64,000 nucleotides of DNA, from NCBI RefSeq assembly GCF_037076565.1, contig NZ_AP029028.1, positions 1,674,001 through 1,738,000 of the forward strand. Direction: 5' to 3'. Numbering within the stretch: position 1 is the first letter of the stretch; each line of letters starts with the position of its first letter. The position numbers and the translations under genes are program-made. The DNA comes from Herbaspirillum sp. DW155. GTDB taxonomy: Bacteria > Pseudomonadota > Gammaproteobacteria > Burkholderiales > Burkholderiaceae_D. The notes below the pieces were generated by a model. It was given only the letters and a program-made list of their open reading frames with translations, did no database searches and had not been told where the DNA came from. Shown piece after piece: positions 1 to 8,722 of the stretch.

Positions 1-652
1 CGGCGCCGGTATCGGCGCAGCGCCCGGCCGTCTTGAGTGACCGCTCTTTTTCGATTGCTCTTGTGTGGTGCGATCAGTTCAATGCCTTTGGCAGCAAGTC
101 TTTGATCGAGCGGATCACTATCGTAGGCGCGATCCCCAATAATTCGTTCGGGTCGTCCCACTGTGACAATCTCATCGAGGGTAGCCTCGACAAGGGTGAC
201 TTCATGTGGGCTAGCAGAAGACGTGTGCACGCCGAGTGGAAGACCAGTAGCGTCTGCAATAACCATGAGCTTCGTACCCTTGCCCCGCTTGGTCTTTCCG
301 ACCTTTGGGCCCCTTTTTTTGCCAACACAAACGTGCCGTCAATAAAGCATTCGGAAAGATTGATTTGGCCAACCTCTTCGAGGTGTTGCGCCAGTGCTTC
401 GAGTATGTGCCGTAGCACGCCACTCTTGACCCAGCGCGAAAATCTTCGGAAGCATGTCGTGCCAGAGGGGAACCGATCTGGCAAATCACACCAGGCCGCA
501 CCGGTGCGTAGCACCCAGAGAATCCCGTTCATGACGGCGCGGTTGCTGTGCAATTCCGGGCGTCCACGCCCATCATCACGTCTAGGTGTTTCTGGTATCA
601 GCGGCTCCAGAATCGCCCATTGTTCGTCTGTTAGTTCTTCTCTTCGTGCCAT
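1..652 (-). CDS. IS5-family transposase, partial, expressed through a -1 frameshift
   Basis: DDE transposase of the IS5 family. The reading frame opened by the ATG at 652 gives the N-terminal DUF4096-like part ([15 protein letters not shown], then [11 protein letters not shown]) and the first catalytic region FIDGTF. At the run of seven A on the minus strand (314-320, read A AAA AAA in frame) the family sequence continues in the -1 frame: [20 protein letters not shown] and later GDRAYDSD, the second catalytic Asp region. It is open to base 1. The distal Glu region is outside the window. The zero frame instead runs on to a stop at 74 without family similarity. Programmed -1 frameshifting is known in IS5-family subgroups; a disabling mutation is the alternative. 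Confidence 0.8.
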
Positions 653-692
653 ACGAAGAAGTTAACACGCACGATAAAAAGTTAACAGACCC
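1..692 (-). mobile_element. IS5-family insertion sequence, cut by the window edge
   Basis: This is the transposase-5' part of an IS5-family element; the rest lies beyond base 1. The outer end is placed at about 692, where the sequence reading inward begins GGGTCTGTTAAC just after a TA at 693-694. A TA next to the terminal repeat would fit the target duplication of several IS5 subgroups, but the other end is not visible, so the inverted repeat and target duplication cannot be checked. A motif GTTAACA occurs twice between this end and the transposase start (661-667 and 681-687). Confidence 0.75.
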
Positions 693-814
693 TATTTATG
701 AAATGAATTCTAATTAAGCTAGAGCGCAGGAAAGCAATCCGTGCAGACTACGCCAAACCGAACAACCAGAAAAACACCCAGCCAAGACAAGATCAATAAA
801 AAACACAAAGAAGA

Positions 815-2455
815 TCAGTCAGCAACAGGATACTGCTCCCGCATCACCCGCTTGTTAAGCTTCCCGACACTGGTCCGGGCCAACTCAGGAACAAACCGCA
901 CCCGATCCGGCACCCCGTAACGAGAAATAATCCCCGCATCAGCCGCCGCCCGCACATGCACCCGAATATCCTCCTCGCTAACCTCGCCAGCCTCCTTCTT
1001 CAGCACAACAAGCGCCACAGGCCGCTCTCCCCATTTCGCATCCTTCACCCCGATGACCGCCGTCTCCGCCACCGCCGGATGCCGCGCAATGATGTCCTCG
1101 ATCTGCAGCGAAGATACCCACTCGCCCCCCGTCTTGATGACATCCTTGATCCGGTCCGTCACCTGCAGATAGCCCTCGCCATCCAGATGCCCGATATCCT
1201 GCGTATGCAACCACCCACCTCGCCACAATTCTTCCGAAGCTTCAGGTTGATGCAGGTACCCCTGGGTTAACCAGGGCGCGCGCACCACCACTTCCCCGGT
1301 GCTCTTGCCATCGCGCGGGCAATCATTCATATCGCCATCCACCGTGCGCAAGGCCACCAGCGGCAAGGGCCGCCCGGTCTTCACGCGCAGACTGGCTTCG
1401 CGCTCGCCGCCCAGTTCCTCCGTCGGCACCTGTGCCAGCGTCAGCACCGGACAAGTCTCCGACATCCCATACCCGGTGAACACATCAATCCCCCGATCAC
1501 GCGCCATCTTCGCCAGACTGCCCGTCATCGCCGAGCCGCCGATGATCATCTTCCAGCCCGACAAATCCGCATCGCGCGCCTGCTCCGACGTCAGCACCAT
1601 CTGCAGAATGGTCGGCACGCAATGCGAAAACGTCACCTTCTCCTCGCGGATCAGCCTGCAAATGGTGTCCGGTACATAGCGCCCCGGATAGACCTGCTTG
1701 ACCCCTGCCATCGTCGCCACATAGGGCAGACCCCAGGCGTGGACATGGAACATCGGCGTCAAGGGCATGTAGACGTCATCCCGGTGCAGACGCCCCTGCT
1801 GCGGTGCCAGTGCCAGCCCGGCCGTGGTGGCCAGCGTGTGCAGCACCAGTTGCCGGTGGCTGAAATAAACCCCCTTGGGCAAGCCTGTGGTGCCGGTCGT
1901 GTAGAACGTGGTGGCGCGGGCGTTTTCGTCGAAGTCGGGGAAGTCGTAATGGTCGGCGGCTGCGGCCAGCAAGGCTTCGTATTCCCCCGCAAAGCCCGGA
2001 CCGCGCGGGCAGGGACTGCCATCGTCGGTCAGCAGCACACAACGCGTCAGGGTGTTGAGCTCACCCCGGATCTGCTTCAACACCGGCATGAAATCCGAAT
2101 TCACCAGCAATACATCGGCCTGGGCATGATTGAGCGTGTAGGCAATCTGCTCCGGCGACAAACGCACGTTGACCGTCTGCAAGACGCAACCCATCATCGG
2201 CACCGCGAAGAAACACTCCAGATAGCGGTTGCTGTCCCAGTCCATCACCGCCACCGTATTGCCACGCTGCAGCCCCATTTCCTTGAGGACGTTGGCCAGC
2301 CGCTGTACCCGCTGGTAGAAACCGGCATAGGTCAGGCGGCGTTCGCCGTAAATGATTTCCTGCTCGGCAGCAGTGGCCAGGGCGCTGTGCAGCAACTGCT
2401 TGATCAGCAGCGGATAGCCATAGGCCGAAGGGGTTTGCTCGATCGCTTGGGGCAT
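815..2455 (-). CDS. Long-chain fatty-acid--CoA ligase / AMP-dependent synthetase
   Basis: 546-residue ANL-superfamily adenylate-forming enzyme that should activate a fatty or related carboxylic acid with ATP and CoA. The phosphate-binding motif YTTGTTGLPKG is at residues 185-195, followed by a GYGMSETCP motif in the middle. Near the C-terminus come the hinge region RIKDVIKTGGEWVSS and the catalytic Lys in SVGKLNKRV. The start at 2455 is chosen because AAAGGAGA lies just upstream; an in-frame ATG at 2524 would add 23 residues without a clear ribosome site. The closest subfamily is the long-chain / 3-methylmercaptopropionyl-CoA ligase type, and the substrate cannot be told from sequence. It stands alone with no pathway neighbours. 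Confidence 0.85.
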   Translation of the reverse strand: MPQAIEQTPSAYGYPLLIKQLLHSALATAAEQEIIYGERRLTYAGFYQRVQRLANVLKEMGLQRGNTVAVMDWDSNRYLECFFAVPMMGCVLQTVNVRLSPEQIAYTLNHAQADVLLVNSDFMPVLKQIRGELNTLTRCVLLTDDGSPCPRGPGFAGEYEALLAAAADHYDFPDFDENARATTFYTTGTTGLPKGVYFSHRQLVLHTLATTAGLALAPQQGRLHRDDVYMPLTPMFHVHAWGLPYVATMAGVKQVYPGRYVPDTICRLIREEKVTFSHCVPTILQMVLTSEQARDADLSGWKMIIGGSAMTGSLAKMARDRGIDVFTGYGMSETCPVLTLAQVPTEELGGEREASLRVKTGRPLPLVALRTVDGDMNDCPRDGKSTGEVVVRAPWLTQGYLHQPEASEELWRGGWLHTQDIGHLDGEGYLQVTDRIKDVIKTGGEWVSSLQIEDIIARHPAVAETAVIGVKDAKWGERPVALVVLKKEAGEVSEEDIRVHVRAAADAGIISRYGVPDRVRFVPELARTSVGKLNKRVMREQYPVAD

Positions 2456-2593
2456 GCCGGAGTCTCCTTTGTTGTGTGGCGGGATGACCGCCTGTTCTGG
2501 ATGGAGCCTCGATGATACCGCCAAGTTTCCCGCAGGATGGTCGCCGGGACGACGAAATTTGACACGGCCCGCGTCGTCCCGGCCACGTGCACG

Positions 2594-2884
2594 TCAGCGC
2601 TTTTCTTCCAGGGAGGTGACGGTCAGCGCTCCATCCACCCGGTCGGCGGTAAAGCTGATCTTCTCGCCTTCGCGCACCCGCGCCACGATCTCGGGATTGG
2701 CCTTGAACACCATCGTCATCCCGCTCATCTGCAGATTGGGGATGTCGCCATGACGGATGGTGAGCTTGCCATTGCTGGCGTCAACCTTGCGGATTTCACC
2801 ATCGACCCGGGGCGCATCGGCCTGGGCATGGGCGGCCAGCGCGGGCAGGAGAAGGGCAGTGCTGAGGAGGAGAGTTCGCAACAT
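2594..2884 (-). CDS. CusF-like periplasmic copper-binding protein
   Basis: 96 residues with a signal peptide (residues 1 to about 21, cleavage after AAHA) and a CusF/OB-like domain. The metal region aligns with CusF: His in TIRHGDIPNLQ, then MSGMTM. CusF uses His, Trp, Met, Met; here the Trp position is Met, so a Met-richer site is inferred. It should carry periplasmic Cu(I) or Ag(I). The start at 2884 has GAAAGGAAA in front; an ATG at 2899 is also in frame. It follows the multicopper oxidase by about 100 bases on the same strand and probably shares its transcript. No RND pump genes are nearby. Confidence 0.82.
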   Translation of the reverse strand: MLRTLLLSTALLLPALAAHAQADAPRVDGEIRKVDASNGKLTIRHGDIPNLQMSGMTMVFKANPEIVARVREGEKISFTADRVDGALTVTSLEEKR

Positions 2885-2983
2885 GGAGTTTCCTTTCATG
2901 AAGTCGTCAGCGAAGGGGATTCGCTGCGTCAAAAATCGATGATTCAATAATGTGATGATCAAGCTGCTCAATGAGTCGGGAAT

Positions 2984-4369
2984 TCAATGATGTCCTGAAT
3001 GGCCCCCCGGCTTGACCACCTCCAGCGTGGCCGGTCCCGGCTGGCTGGCCTTGGTTGCGGCGCGCCGCGCCTCGGGCATTTCACCCTGCCATTCGCGCGC
3101 CACCGTGCCGGCCGGCGCGCGGTACCAGCCCGGATCGCGGTAATCGTCCCGCGCCAGGTGGCGCCTGACCTTGACGGTGCTGAACATGCCACCCATCTCG
3201 ATGGGCCCATACGGGCCGCGCCCGGTCATCATGGGCAGGGTGTTGTCGGGCAGGGGCATTTCCATCTCGCCCATCGAGCCGCCCTTGTCGCCCATGGCCA
3301 TGTAGTCGGGTATGAGCCGGCTGATCTTGCTGACCACCTTGGACTGGTCCACCCCGATCATGGTCGGCACGTCATGACCCATGGCATTCATGGTGTGATG
3401 CGCCTTGTGGCAATGCAGGGCCCAGTCGCCTTCTTCGGTGGCGTCGAATTCGATGGCGCGCATCTGGCCTACCGCAATGTCGGTGGTGACCTCGGGCCAG
3501 CGCGCCGCAGGCGGTACCCAGCCGCCATCGGTGCCGGTGACGGTAAATTCGTGGCCGTGCAGGTGCAGCGGATGATTGGTCATGGTGAGATTGCCCACGC
3601 GGATGCGCACGCGGTCGTTCTGCCGCACCACCAGCGGGTCGATGCCGGGAAAGGCGCGGCTGTTCCAGGTCCACAGGTTGAAGTCCAGCATGGTGCTGAC
3701 CTTGGGCACGGCCGCGCCGGGCGCGATGTCGTAGGCATTCATGAGGAACACGAAATCCCGGTCCACCCGCATGACGCCCGGATCCTTGGGATGCGTCACC
3801 CAGAAGCCCATCATGCCCATGGCCATCTGCACCATTTCGTCGGCGTGCGGGTGATACATGAAGGTGCCGGCGCGTCTGGCGGTGAATTCGTAGACGTAGG
3901 TCTTGCCCGGTGGAATGGCCGGCTGCGTCAGGCCCGATACGCCATCCATGCCATTGGGCAGGCGCTGGCCGTGCCAGTGCACCGAGGTCGCTTCGGGCAG
4001 CTTGTTGGTGACGAAGATGCGTACCCGGTCGCCTTCCACCACTTCGATGGTGGGGCCGGGGCTCTGGCCGTTGTAGCCCCACAGTTTGGCCTTCATGCCG
4101 GGAGCGATCTCGCGCTCGACCGCTTCAGCCACCAGATGAAATTCCTTGACGCCATTCTTCATGCGCCAGGGCAGGGTCCAGCCATTGAGGGTGACGACCG
4201 GTTGATAGGGGCGTCCGCTGGACGGTTGCAGGGGCGGCTGGGTGGCCGCGCTGGATTGCAGCGCGGCTTCGGGCAGGGAAGCCGCGCCGGCGCGGCTGAC
4301 GGCGCCGGCTGTCACGGCCAGGGCCGCGCCTTGCAGGAAATGTCTGCGCATTTTGTCGGTCGGGTTCAT
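2984..4369 (-). CDS. Periplasmic multicopper oxidase (copper resistance type)
   Basis: 461 residues with an N-terminal twin-arginine signal (MRRHFLQGAALAV, residues 7-19). All copper ligand clusters are present: HWHG 131-134, HPH 173-175, HPLHLHGH 266-273 and HCHKAHHTMNAM 319-330, the last with the axial Met of the type 1 site. It is thus expected to oxidise Cu(I) to less toxic Cu(II) after Tat export. Met- and His-containing tails (MGEMEMPLP, GGHSGHH) fit copper handling. The ATG overlaps the stop of the upstream TolC-like gene (ATGA), showing translational coupling. It is shorter than Pco/CopA oxidases of about 600 residues. Confidence 0.88.
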   Translation of the reverse strand: MNPTDKMRRHFLQGAALAVTAGAVSRAGAASLPEAALQSSAATQPPLQPSSGRPYQPVVTLNGWTLPWRMKNGVKEFHLVAEAVEREIAPGMKAKLWGYNGQSPGPTIEVVEGDRVRIFVTNKLPEATSVHWHGQRLPNGMDGVSGLTQPAIPPGKTYVYEFTARRAGTFMYHPHADEMVQMAMGMMGFWVTHPKDPGVMRVDRDFVFLMNAYDIAPGAAVPKVSTMLDFNLWTWNSRAFPGIDPLVVRQNDRVRIRVGNLTMTNHPLHLHGHEFTVTGTDGGWVPPAARWPEVTTDIAVGQMRAIEFDATEEGDWALHCHKAHHTMNAMGHDVPTMIGVDQSKVVSKISRLIPDYMAMGDKGGSMGEMEMPLPDNTLPMMTGRGPYGPIEMGGMFSTVKVRRHLARDDYRDPGWYRAPAGTVAREWQGEMPEARRAATKASQPGPATLEVVKPGGHSGHH

Positions 4370-5748
4370 GGTTGCTTTCCTTGTTGGGGACGGCCTCCCA
4401 GGGCCTGTTGCAGGCTGGCGTCGGCGATCCAGAAATCGCGCTGGGCCTCGATGGCGGCATTGACGGTGGCGGCTTGTTCGCGGGCATCGGCCAGCAGGGC
4501 GAAGACGCTGATGAGCATGCCGTTGTAGCGCAGCAGATTTTCTTCGGCGATGCGCTGGCGCAGCGGCAGCCATTGGTCCTGATAACGCCGCGCGAGGGTG
4601 TAGGCATCCTGCCGTTCGCGCCAGGCCTGGCGCGCCTGTGCGCGTGCATCGAGGATGGCGCCGGCGAGCTTGTGCGCGCCTTGCAGATAGATCGCCTCGG
4701 CCTTGGCCACACGCGCCTCGCCCCAGTCGAACAGCGGAATCTCCAGCGAGATTTCGTAACCGGTCTCTGGCGGCTTGCCGCTCTCGGAGGTGCGCAGCGC
4801 GCCCAGGTCCAGTACGTTGACCCAGCGTGTGGCGCGGGTCAGGCCCAGCGAACCTTGCAGGCCCTCCAGTTCGGCGCGGGCCGCTTGCACGTCGAGGCGC
4901 TGTTGCAGGGCTTGCTGCTCGACGTCGCCTAGCTCATCCAGTTGCCGGGGCAGTGCGGGCAATTGGCCGGGCAAAGCGAAATCGGGTGCCAGTCCCAGCA
5001 GGCGCGCCAGCGTCTCCTTGTGCTGCGCAGCCAGGCGGCGTGCCTGTTGCAGACTGGCCTGCGCCTGACCATAGAACAACTGCTCGCGCGCGCCATCGAG
5101 CTGGCTGATGTTGCCCAGCCGGGTCATCTGTGCGGCCAGCTCATGCGCCGCACCTGCCGCATCGGCGACCTGTTCCTGATATTGCAGGCCCTGTTGCGCG
5201 GCCACCGCCTGGTAATAGGCCTGGCGCGTCTGTGCCGCCACAGCCAGCACGCGCGCCGCCAGCGACAGGCGCACCTGCTCGAAGCGCCGCTGTTCGATGC
5301 GCGAGGCGGCCGGCAAGGTGAGCAGGCGCATCAGGCCCAGCGACAGGCTGCGCTCGATCTTGATGTCGTCGCCTGCATGGGTGCGCGCGAAGGAAAGGCC
5401 CGGATTGGGCAGGCGGCCGGCCTGCACCAGATCGGCTTCGGCCACGCCGAGCGCAGCGAACTCTCCTTGCAGGTCGGGATTGTTGATGAGTGCAATCTGC
5501 ACGGCATCGTCGGCGCTGGCCAGACGTGGCGTGCCGGACGGGGCTTGCAGCAACTGGCGCACGCGCTCGCTGCTGGCCTGGGCTTGTTCTGGCGTGCGGT
5601 TCCAGGCGGGCGTCTGGCCCAGGCGCTGGTGGCTGGTTTGCTCGACCTGGGCGAAACCGGCGTCGGGCGAGAGTTGCGCGCAGCCGGCCAGCAGCGCGCA
5701 GGCGGCCACGGCAGCGGCCCGCCAGGGACGTGAAACGTGGGGGATCAT
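4366..5748 (-). CDS. TolC/CusC-family outer membrane efflux lipoprotein
   Basis: 460 residues. The N-terminus is a lipoprotein signal with lipobox LLAGC (Cys at about residue 22). Two long alpha-helical OEP repeats follow, rich in Ala, Gln, Arg and Leu, typical of TolC trimers. It forms the outer membrane channel of a tripartite exporter. It is first in a unit with the multicopper oxidase (4-base overlap) and the CusF-like protein, so copper export or copper-induced envelope defence is inferred. No membrane-fusion or RND inner pump is encoded in the block, so its partner must lie elsewhere or it works differently. Confidence 0.85.
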   Translation of the reverse strand: MIPHVSRPWRAAAVAACALLAGCAQLSPDAGFAQVEQTSHQRLGQTPAWNRTPEQAQASSERVRQLLQAPSGTPRLASADDAVQIALINNPDLQGEFAALGVAEADLVQAGRLPNPGLSFARTHAGDDIKIERSLSLGLMRLLTLPAASRIEQRRFEQVRLSLAARVLAVAAQTRQAYYQAVAAQQGLQYQEQVADAAGAAHELAAQMTRLGNISQLDGAREQLFYGQAQASLQQARRLAAQHKETLARLLGLAPDFALPGQLPALPRQLDELGDVEQQALQQRLDVQAARAELEGLQGSLGLTRATRWVNVLDLGALRTSESGKPPETGYEISLEIPLFDWGEARVAKAEAIYLQGAHKLAGAILDARAQARQAWRERQDAYTLARRYQDQWLPLRQRIAEENLLRYNGMLISVFALLADAREQAATVNAAIEAQRDFWIADASLQQALGGRPQQGKQP

Positions 5749-5836
5749 GGAATCCTCGTCTGATGATGATGGTCATCGGCTGCACGTGCAGGGCACGCGC
5801 AGGGGCTGGGCGCACGGGACTGTGCGCAAGGCGGGA

Positions 5837-6265
5837 TCAGGCGAGGGCAGGGGGCCGGTCGGGGTTTTCCGGCAGATAGCCGACGAAGCCGGAAGCCGGC
5901 AGCGCGATGAATTCACGCGAGGGAAGATCAGGGGCAGGCGGCGCACTCAAGGCCAGCGGCAGCAGGCCGCCGACGGTACAGGCGGCGCAGAAGCTGCAGG
6001 AGGCGTTGGCGTGGTGTTGCTGATGCTGTGTATCGGGGGTATCGGCGGTGGCCATCTGCATGGTCGCAACGTCACCGGCGTGATCGTCATGCTGTGCCTG
6101 ATGTTCGTGATGCGCATGATGCTCATGCGGCATCTGCGGGCTCTGCGCTACCGGAGCGTGATGCTGCATGGCCGGCGCGCACGCCTGCAAGACGGCGGCG
6201 ACACCCTGAAGAGGAATCGCCAGCGCCAGCAGCCAGAGCAGGAGGAATTTTGCGCGCAGCATCAT
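5837..6265 (-). CDS. Small exported His-rich metal-binding protein
   Basis: 142 residues: a hydrophobic signal segment (about 5-26), then a strikingly His-rich stretch (about residues 34-85, clusters such as HEHHAHHEHQAQHDDHAG), a cysteine motif CSFCAAC and a second apolar segment GGLLPLALSAPPAP. Small proteins of this layout (DUF2946-like) are often found next to copper-resistance genes. Metal buffering in the envelope is an inference from composition and context. It lies between cadA and the TolC-like gene, 88 bases upstream of the latter. No Shine-Dalgarno sequence precedes the ATG at 6265, and a good promoter predicts a start site at the ATG itself. Confidence 0.65.
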   Translation of the reverse strand: MMLRAKFLLLWLLALAIPLQGVAAVLQACAPAMQHHAPVAQSPQMPHEHHAHHEHQAQHDDHAGDVATMQMATADTPDTQHQQHHANASCSFCAACTVGGLLPLALSAPPAPDLPSREFIALPASGFVGYLPENPDRPPALA

Positions 6266-6272
6266 GGGCGGC

Positions 6273-6302
6273 AGTATAGACGCTCGGCGCGGCGCCGGGC
6301 AA
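6273..6302 (-). promoter_or_regulatory. Promoter candidate for the His-rich protein (possibly leaderless)
   Basis: On the minus strand TTGCCC (6297-6302) and TATACT (6273-6278) are separated by 18 bases. A start seven or so bases downstream falls at or next to the ATG at 6265, which has no ribosome-binding site, so a leaderless or near-leaderless mRNA is inferred. Confidence 0.4.
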
Positions 6303-6317
6303 CCTGTACGGCCGGAC

Positions 6318-8642
6318 TCAGGCGGCGGCCTTGCGCTGGCGCAAACCGCGCACCAGCCGCAGGCCGTTGAAGACCACGATCAGGCTGGCTCCCATGTCGG
6401 CAAACACCGCCATCCACAGCGAACTCATGCCCGCCAGCGCCAGCGCGAGGAACACCGCCTTGATGCCCAGCGCGATGCTGATGTTCTGCACCAGCACGGT
6501 ATGGGCCTTGCGGCTTAGGCGGATGAAGTCGGGGATCTTGCGCAGGTCGTCATCCATCAGGGCCACATCGGCCGTCTCCAGCGCCGTATCGGTGCCGGCC
6601 GCGCCCATGGCGAAACCGATGTCGGCGCGCGCCAGTGCCGGTGCATCGTTGATGCCGTCACCGACCATGCCCACGCCGCGTACGCCGTGGCGCGCGCTGA
6701 GCTGTTCGATGGCCTTGCGCTTGTCGTCGGGCAACTGGTCGCCGCGGGCATCGTCAATGCCGGTCTCTCGGGCAATGGCTTGCGCGGTGTGGCTGTTGTC
6801 GCCGGTCAGCATGATGACGTCCACACCCAGCGCCCGCAGCTCGGCTACCGCTTCCCTGCTGCTCGGGCGCACGGTATCGGCCACCGCGATCAGCAATTGC
6901 GGCTGGCCTTCGCGGCACAGCAGGGTGGTGGTCTTGCCTTGCTTCTCGAAGGCTTGCAGGCGCTCTTCCAGTGCCGGGCTGCACTGGCCCAGCTCGTGGA
7001 TGAGGCGGTGATTGCCCAGGTGAAGCGATTGACCGGCGATGCGCCCCTGCACGCCGCGTCCGGCCAGTGCTGCAAATTCGCTGACCTCCAGGGTGACGAT
7101 ATTTTCCCGATCGGCGATGGCCCGCGAGACCGGGTGGTCCGAGCGCGCGGCCAGCGAGACGGCCAGTTGCAGCAGGGCTGGCTGGTCCGCATCCGCTTGC
7201 AGTGACACCACATCGGTCACGCGCGGCTTGCCGAAGGTGAGGGTGCCGGTCTTGTCCAGTGCCAGCGCACGCAGCAGGCGGCCTTGTTCCAGGTAGACCC
7301 CGCCCTTGACCAGGATGCCGTGGCGGGCCGCCGAGGCCAGGCCGCTGACGATGGTCACCGGCGTGGAGATGACCAGTGCGCACGGGCAGGCGATCACCAG
7401 CAGGACCAGCGCCTTGTACAGCCAGGGCTGGAAGGGCGCACCGGCCAGCAGGGGCGGCAGCACCGCCACCAGCACGGCCATCACCACGACGGCCGGGATG
7501 TAGTAGCGCGCGAAGTTGTCCACGAAGCGCTGGGTCGGCGCGCGCTGGCCTTGCGCCTGCTGCACGCTCTTGACGATGCGCGCGAGCGTGGAGTCGCCCT
7601 GCGCAGCGGTCACCCGCATCTCGAAGGCGCCCTGCTCATTGATGGTGCCGGCAAACACCGGGTCACCGGCCTCTTTCTGTACCGGTATGCTTTCCCCGGT
7701 GATGGGGGCCTGGTTGATGCTGGTACTCCCGGACAGTACCAGGCCATCCAGCGGTACACGTTCCCCAGGGGCGACCCGTACAGTGTCGTCGACTGTCACG
7801 GTACGGACCGGTACAGTTGACCAGACACCGTCCTCGCCGCGCCGGGTGGCCATGTCGGGCGTCATCGCCATCAGGCCGGCAATGGCGTTGCGGGCGCGGT
7901 CCAGCGAGAGCGCCTCGATCATCTCGGCCAGGGTGAACAGCACGATCACCACGGCGGCTTCCGGCCACTGGCCGATAACGGCGGCGCCGATCACGGCCAG
8001 CGACATCAGGAAGTTCATGTTCAGCGAAAAGTTGCGCAGCGCGATCCAGCCCTTCTTGAGCGTGCCCAGGCCGCCCAGCAGGATGGCGGCCAGCGCCAGC
8101 GCAATCACCGGCAGCGAGCGTTCATCACCGCTGGTCCAGGCCAGCACTTCGGCGCCCAGCGCAGCGACACCGGCCAGGCCCAGCAGCGCCCAGCGGCGCG
8201 CCGGTATGCGGTAGGCGGCGGCCTGGTCGGGGGCGTCGCGACCGGCCTCGGCATCGAGGGAATCGGATTTGACGGCGGGCAGTATGTCCAGCGCCTTGAG
8301 CGTATCGACCAGCGGGGCGATGGAGGGCAACTGGTGTTGCACCGTCAGTTCGCGCTGGATCAGGTTGAATTCCAGCGCGCCCACGCCGGGCATCTGCGCG
8401 AGACGTTCGCGGATCAGCTTTTCTTCGGTGGGGCAATCCATTTTCTGGATGAAGAAGACCGCCTCTTCGGTCGCGCCCTCCAGGCGCGCAGCCGCAACCG
8501 GCGCAGAGGCCGCCTTGTCGCCGCCGCACGCATGGCCACCGCAGCAGCCGTGCGCCTCGGGGACGTGACGATGGGCATGGCCGTGCTCATGGTCATGGTC
8601 ATGCGAATGTTCGTGATCGTGCGTGTGGGTATGTGCAGCCAT
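6318..8642 (-). CDS. cadA: Cd2+/Zn2+/Pb2+-exporting P-type ATPase
   Basis: 774-residue P1B-type ATPase pumping divalent soft metals out of the cytoplasm. The N-terminus has a His-Asp-Glu tract (residues 4-31), then CCGGHACGG, then a metal-associated domain with KMDCPTEE at 67-74. The core has the transmembrane CPCALVISTP motif of the Zn/Cd/Pb subgroup, the phosphorylation site DKTGTLTFGKP and the hinge GDGINDAPALA. The divergent MerR-type regulator and the 19-base-spaced promoter between them indicate metal-induced expression. The ion preference (Cd, Zn or Pb) is inferred from the subgroup and not proven. Confidence 0.92.
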   Translation of the reverse strand: MAAHTHTHDHEHSHDHDHEHGHAHRHVPEAHGCCGGHACGGDKAASAPVAAARLEGATEEAVFFIQKMDCPTEEKLIRERLAQMPGVGALEFNLIQRELTVQHQLPSIAPLVDTLKALDILPAVKSDSLDAEAGRDAPDQAAAYRIPARRWALLGLAGVAALGAEVLAWTSGDERSLPVIALALAAILLGGLGTLKKGWIALRNFSLNMNFLMSLAVIGAAVIGQWPEAAVVIVLFTLAEMIEALSLDRARNAIAGLMAMTPDMATRRGEDGVWSTVPVRTVTVDDTVRVAPGERVPLDGLVLSGSTSINQAPITGESIPVQKEAGDPVFAGTINEQGAFEMRVTAAQGDSTLARIVKSVQQAQGQRAPTQRFVDNFARYYIPAVVVMAVLVAVLPPLLAGAPFQPWLYKALVLLVIACPCALVISTPVTIVSGLASAARHGILVKGGVYLEQGRLLRALALDKTGTLTFGKPRVTDVVSLQADADQPALLQLAVSLAARSDHPVSRAIADRENIVTLEVSEFAALAGRGVQGRIAGQSLHLGNHRLIHELGQCSPALEERLQAFEKQGKTTTLLCREGQPQLLIAVADTVRPSSREAVAELRALGVDVIMLTGDNSHTAQAIARETGIDDARGDQLPDDKRKAIEQLSARHGVRGVGMVGDGINDAPALARADIGFAMGAAGTDTALETADVALMDDDLRKIPDFIRLSRKAHTVLVQNISIALGIKAVFLALALAGMSSLWMAVFADMGASLIVVFNGLRLVRGLRQRKAAA

Positions 8643-8680
8643 CCGGTGCTCCTTGTGCAGCCAACAGGTTTCAGGGGTAT

Positions 8681-8711
8681 ATTAAAAACCCTGAAGTAAC
8701 TACAAGGTCAA
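8681..8711 (-). promoter_or_regulatory. CadR/PbrR-type operator-promoter of cadA
   Basis: On the minus strand a -35 TTGACC (8706-8711) and a -10 TTTAAT (8681-8686) are separated by 19 bases, the overlong spacer typical of MerR-family activation. The spacer holds an imperfect dyad (8688-8708, ACCCT..., ...AGGT) centred on the GTAAC core. The regulator gene starts 15 bases beyond it on the other strand. Confidence 0.75.
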
Positions 8712-8722
8712 GCGAGGATCAC

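Noticed and set aside
1622..2515. 297-codon + strand frame opposite the acyl-CoA ligase
   Set aside because: Shadow frame; the minus strand shows all AMP-binding motifs and a ribosome site.
8641..8722. Riboswitch or leader RNA between cadA and cadR
   Set aside because: The gap is only about 80 bases and is fully explained by the MerR-type operator and the two starts.
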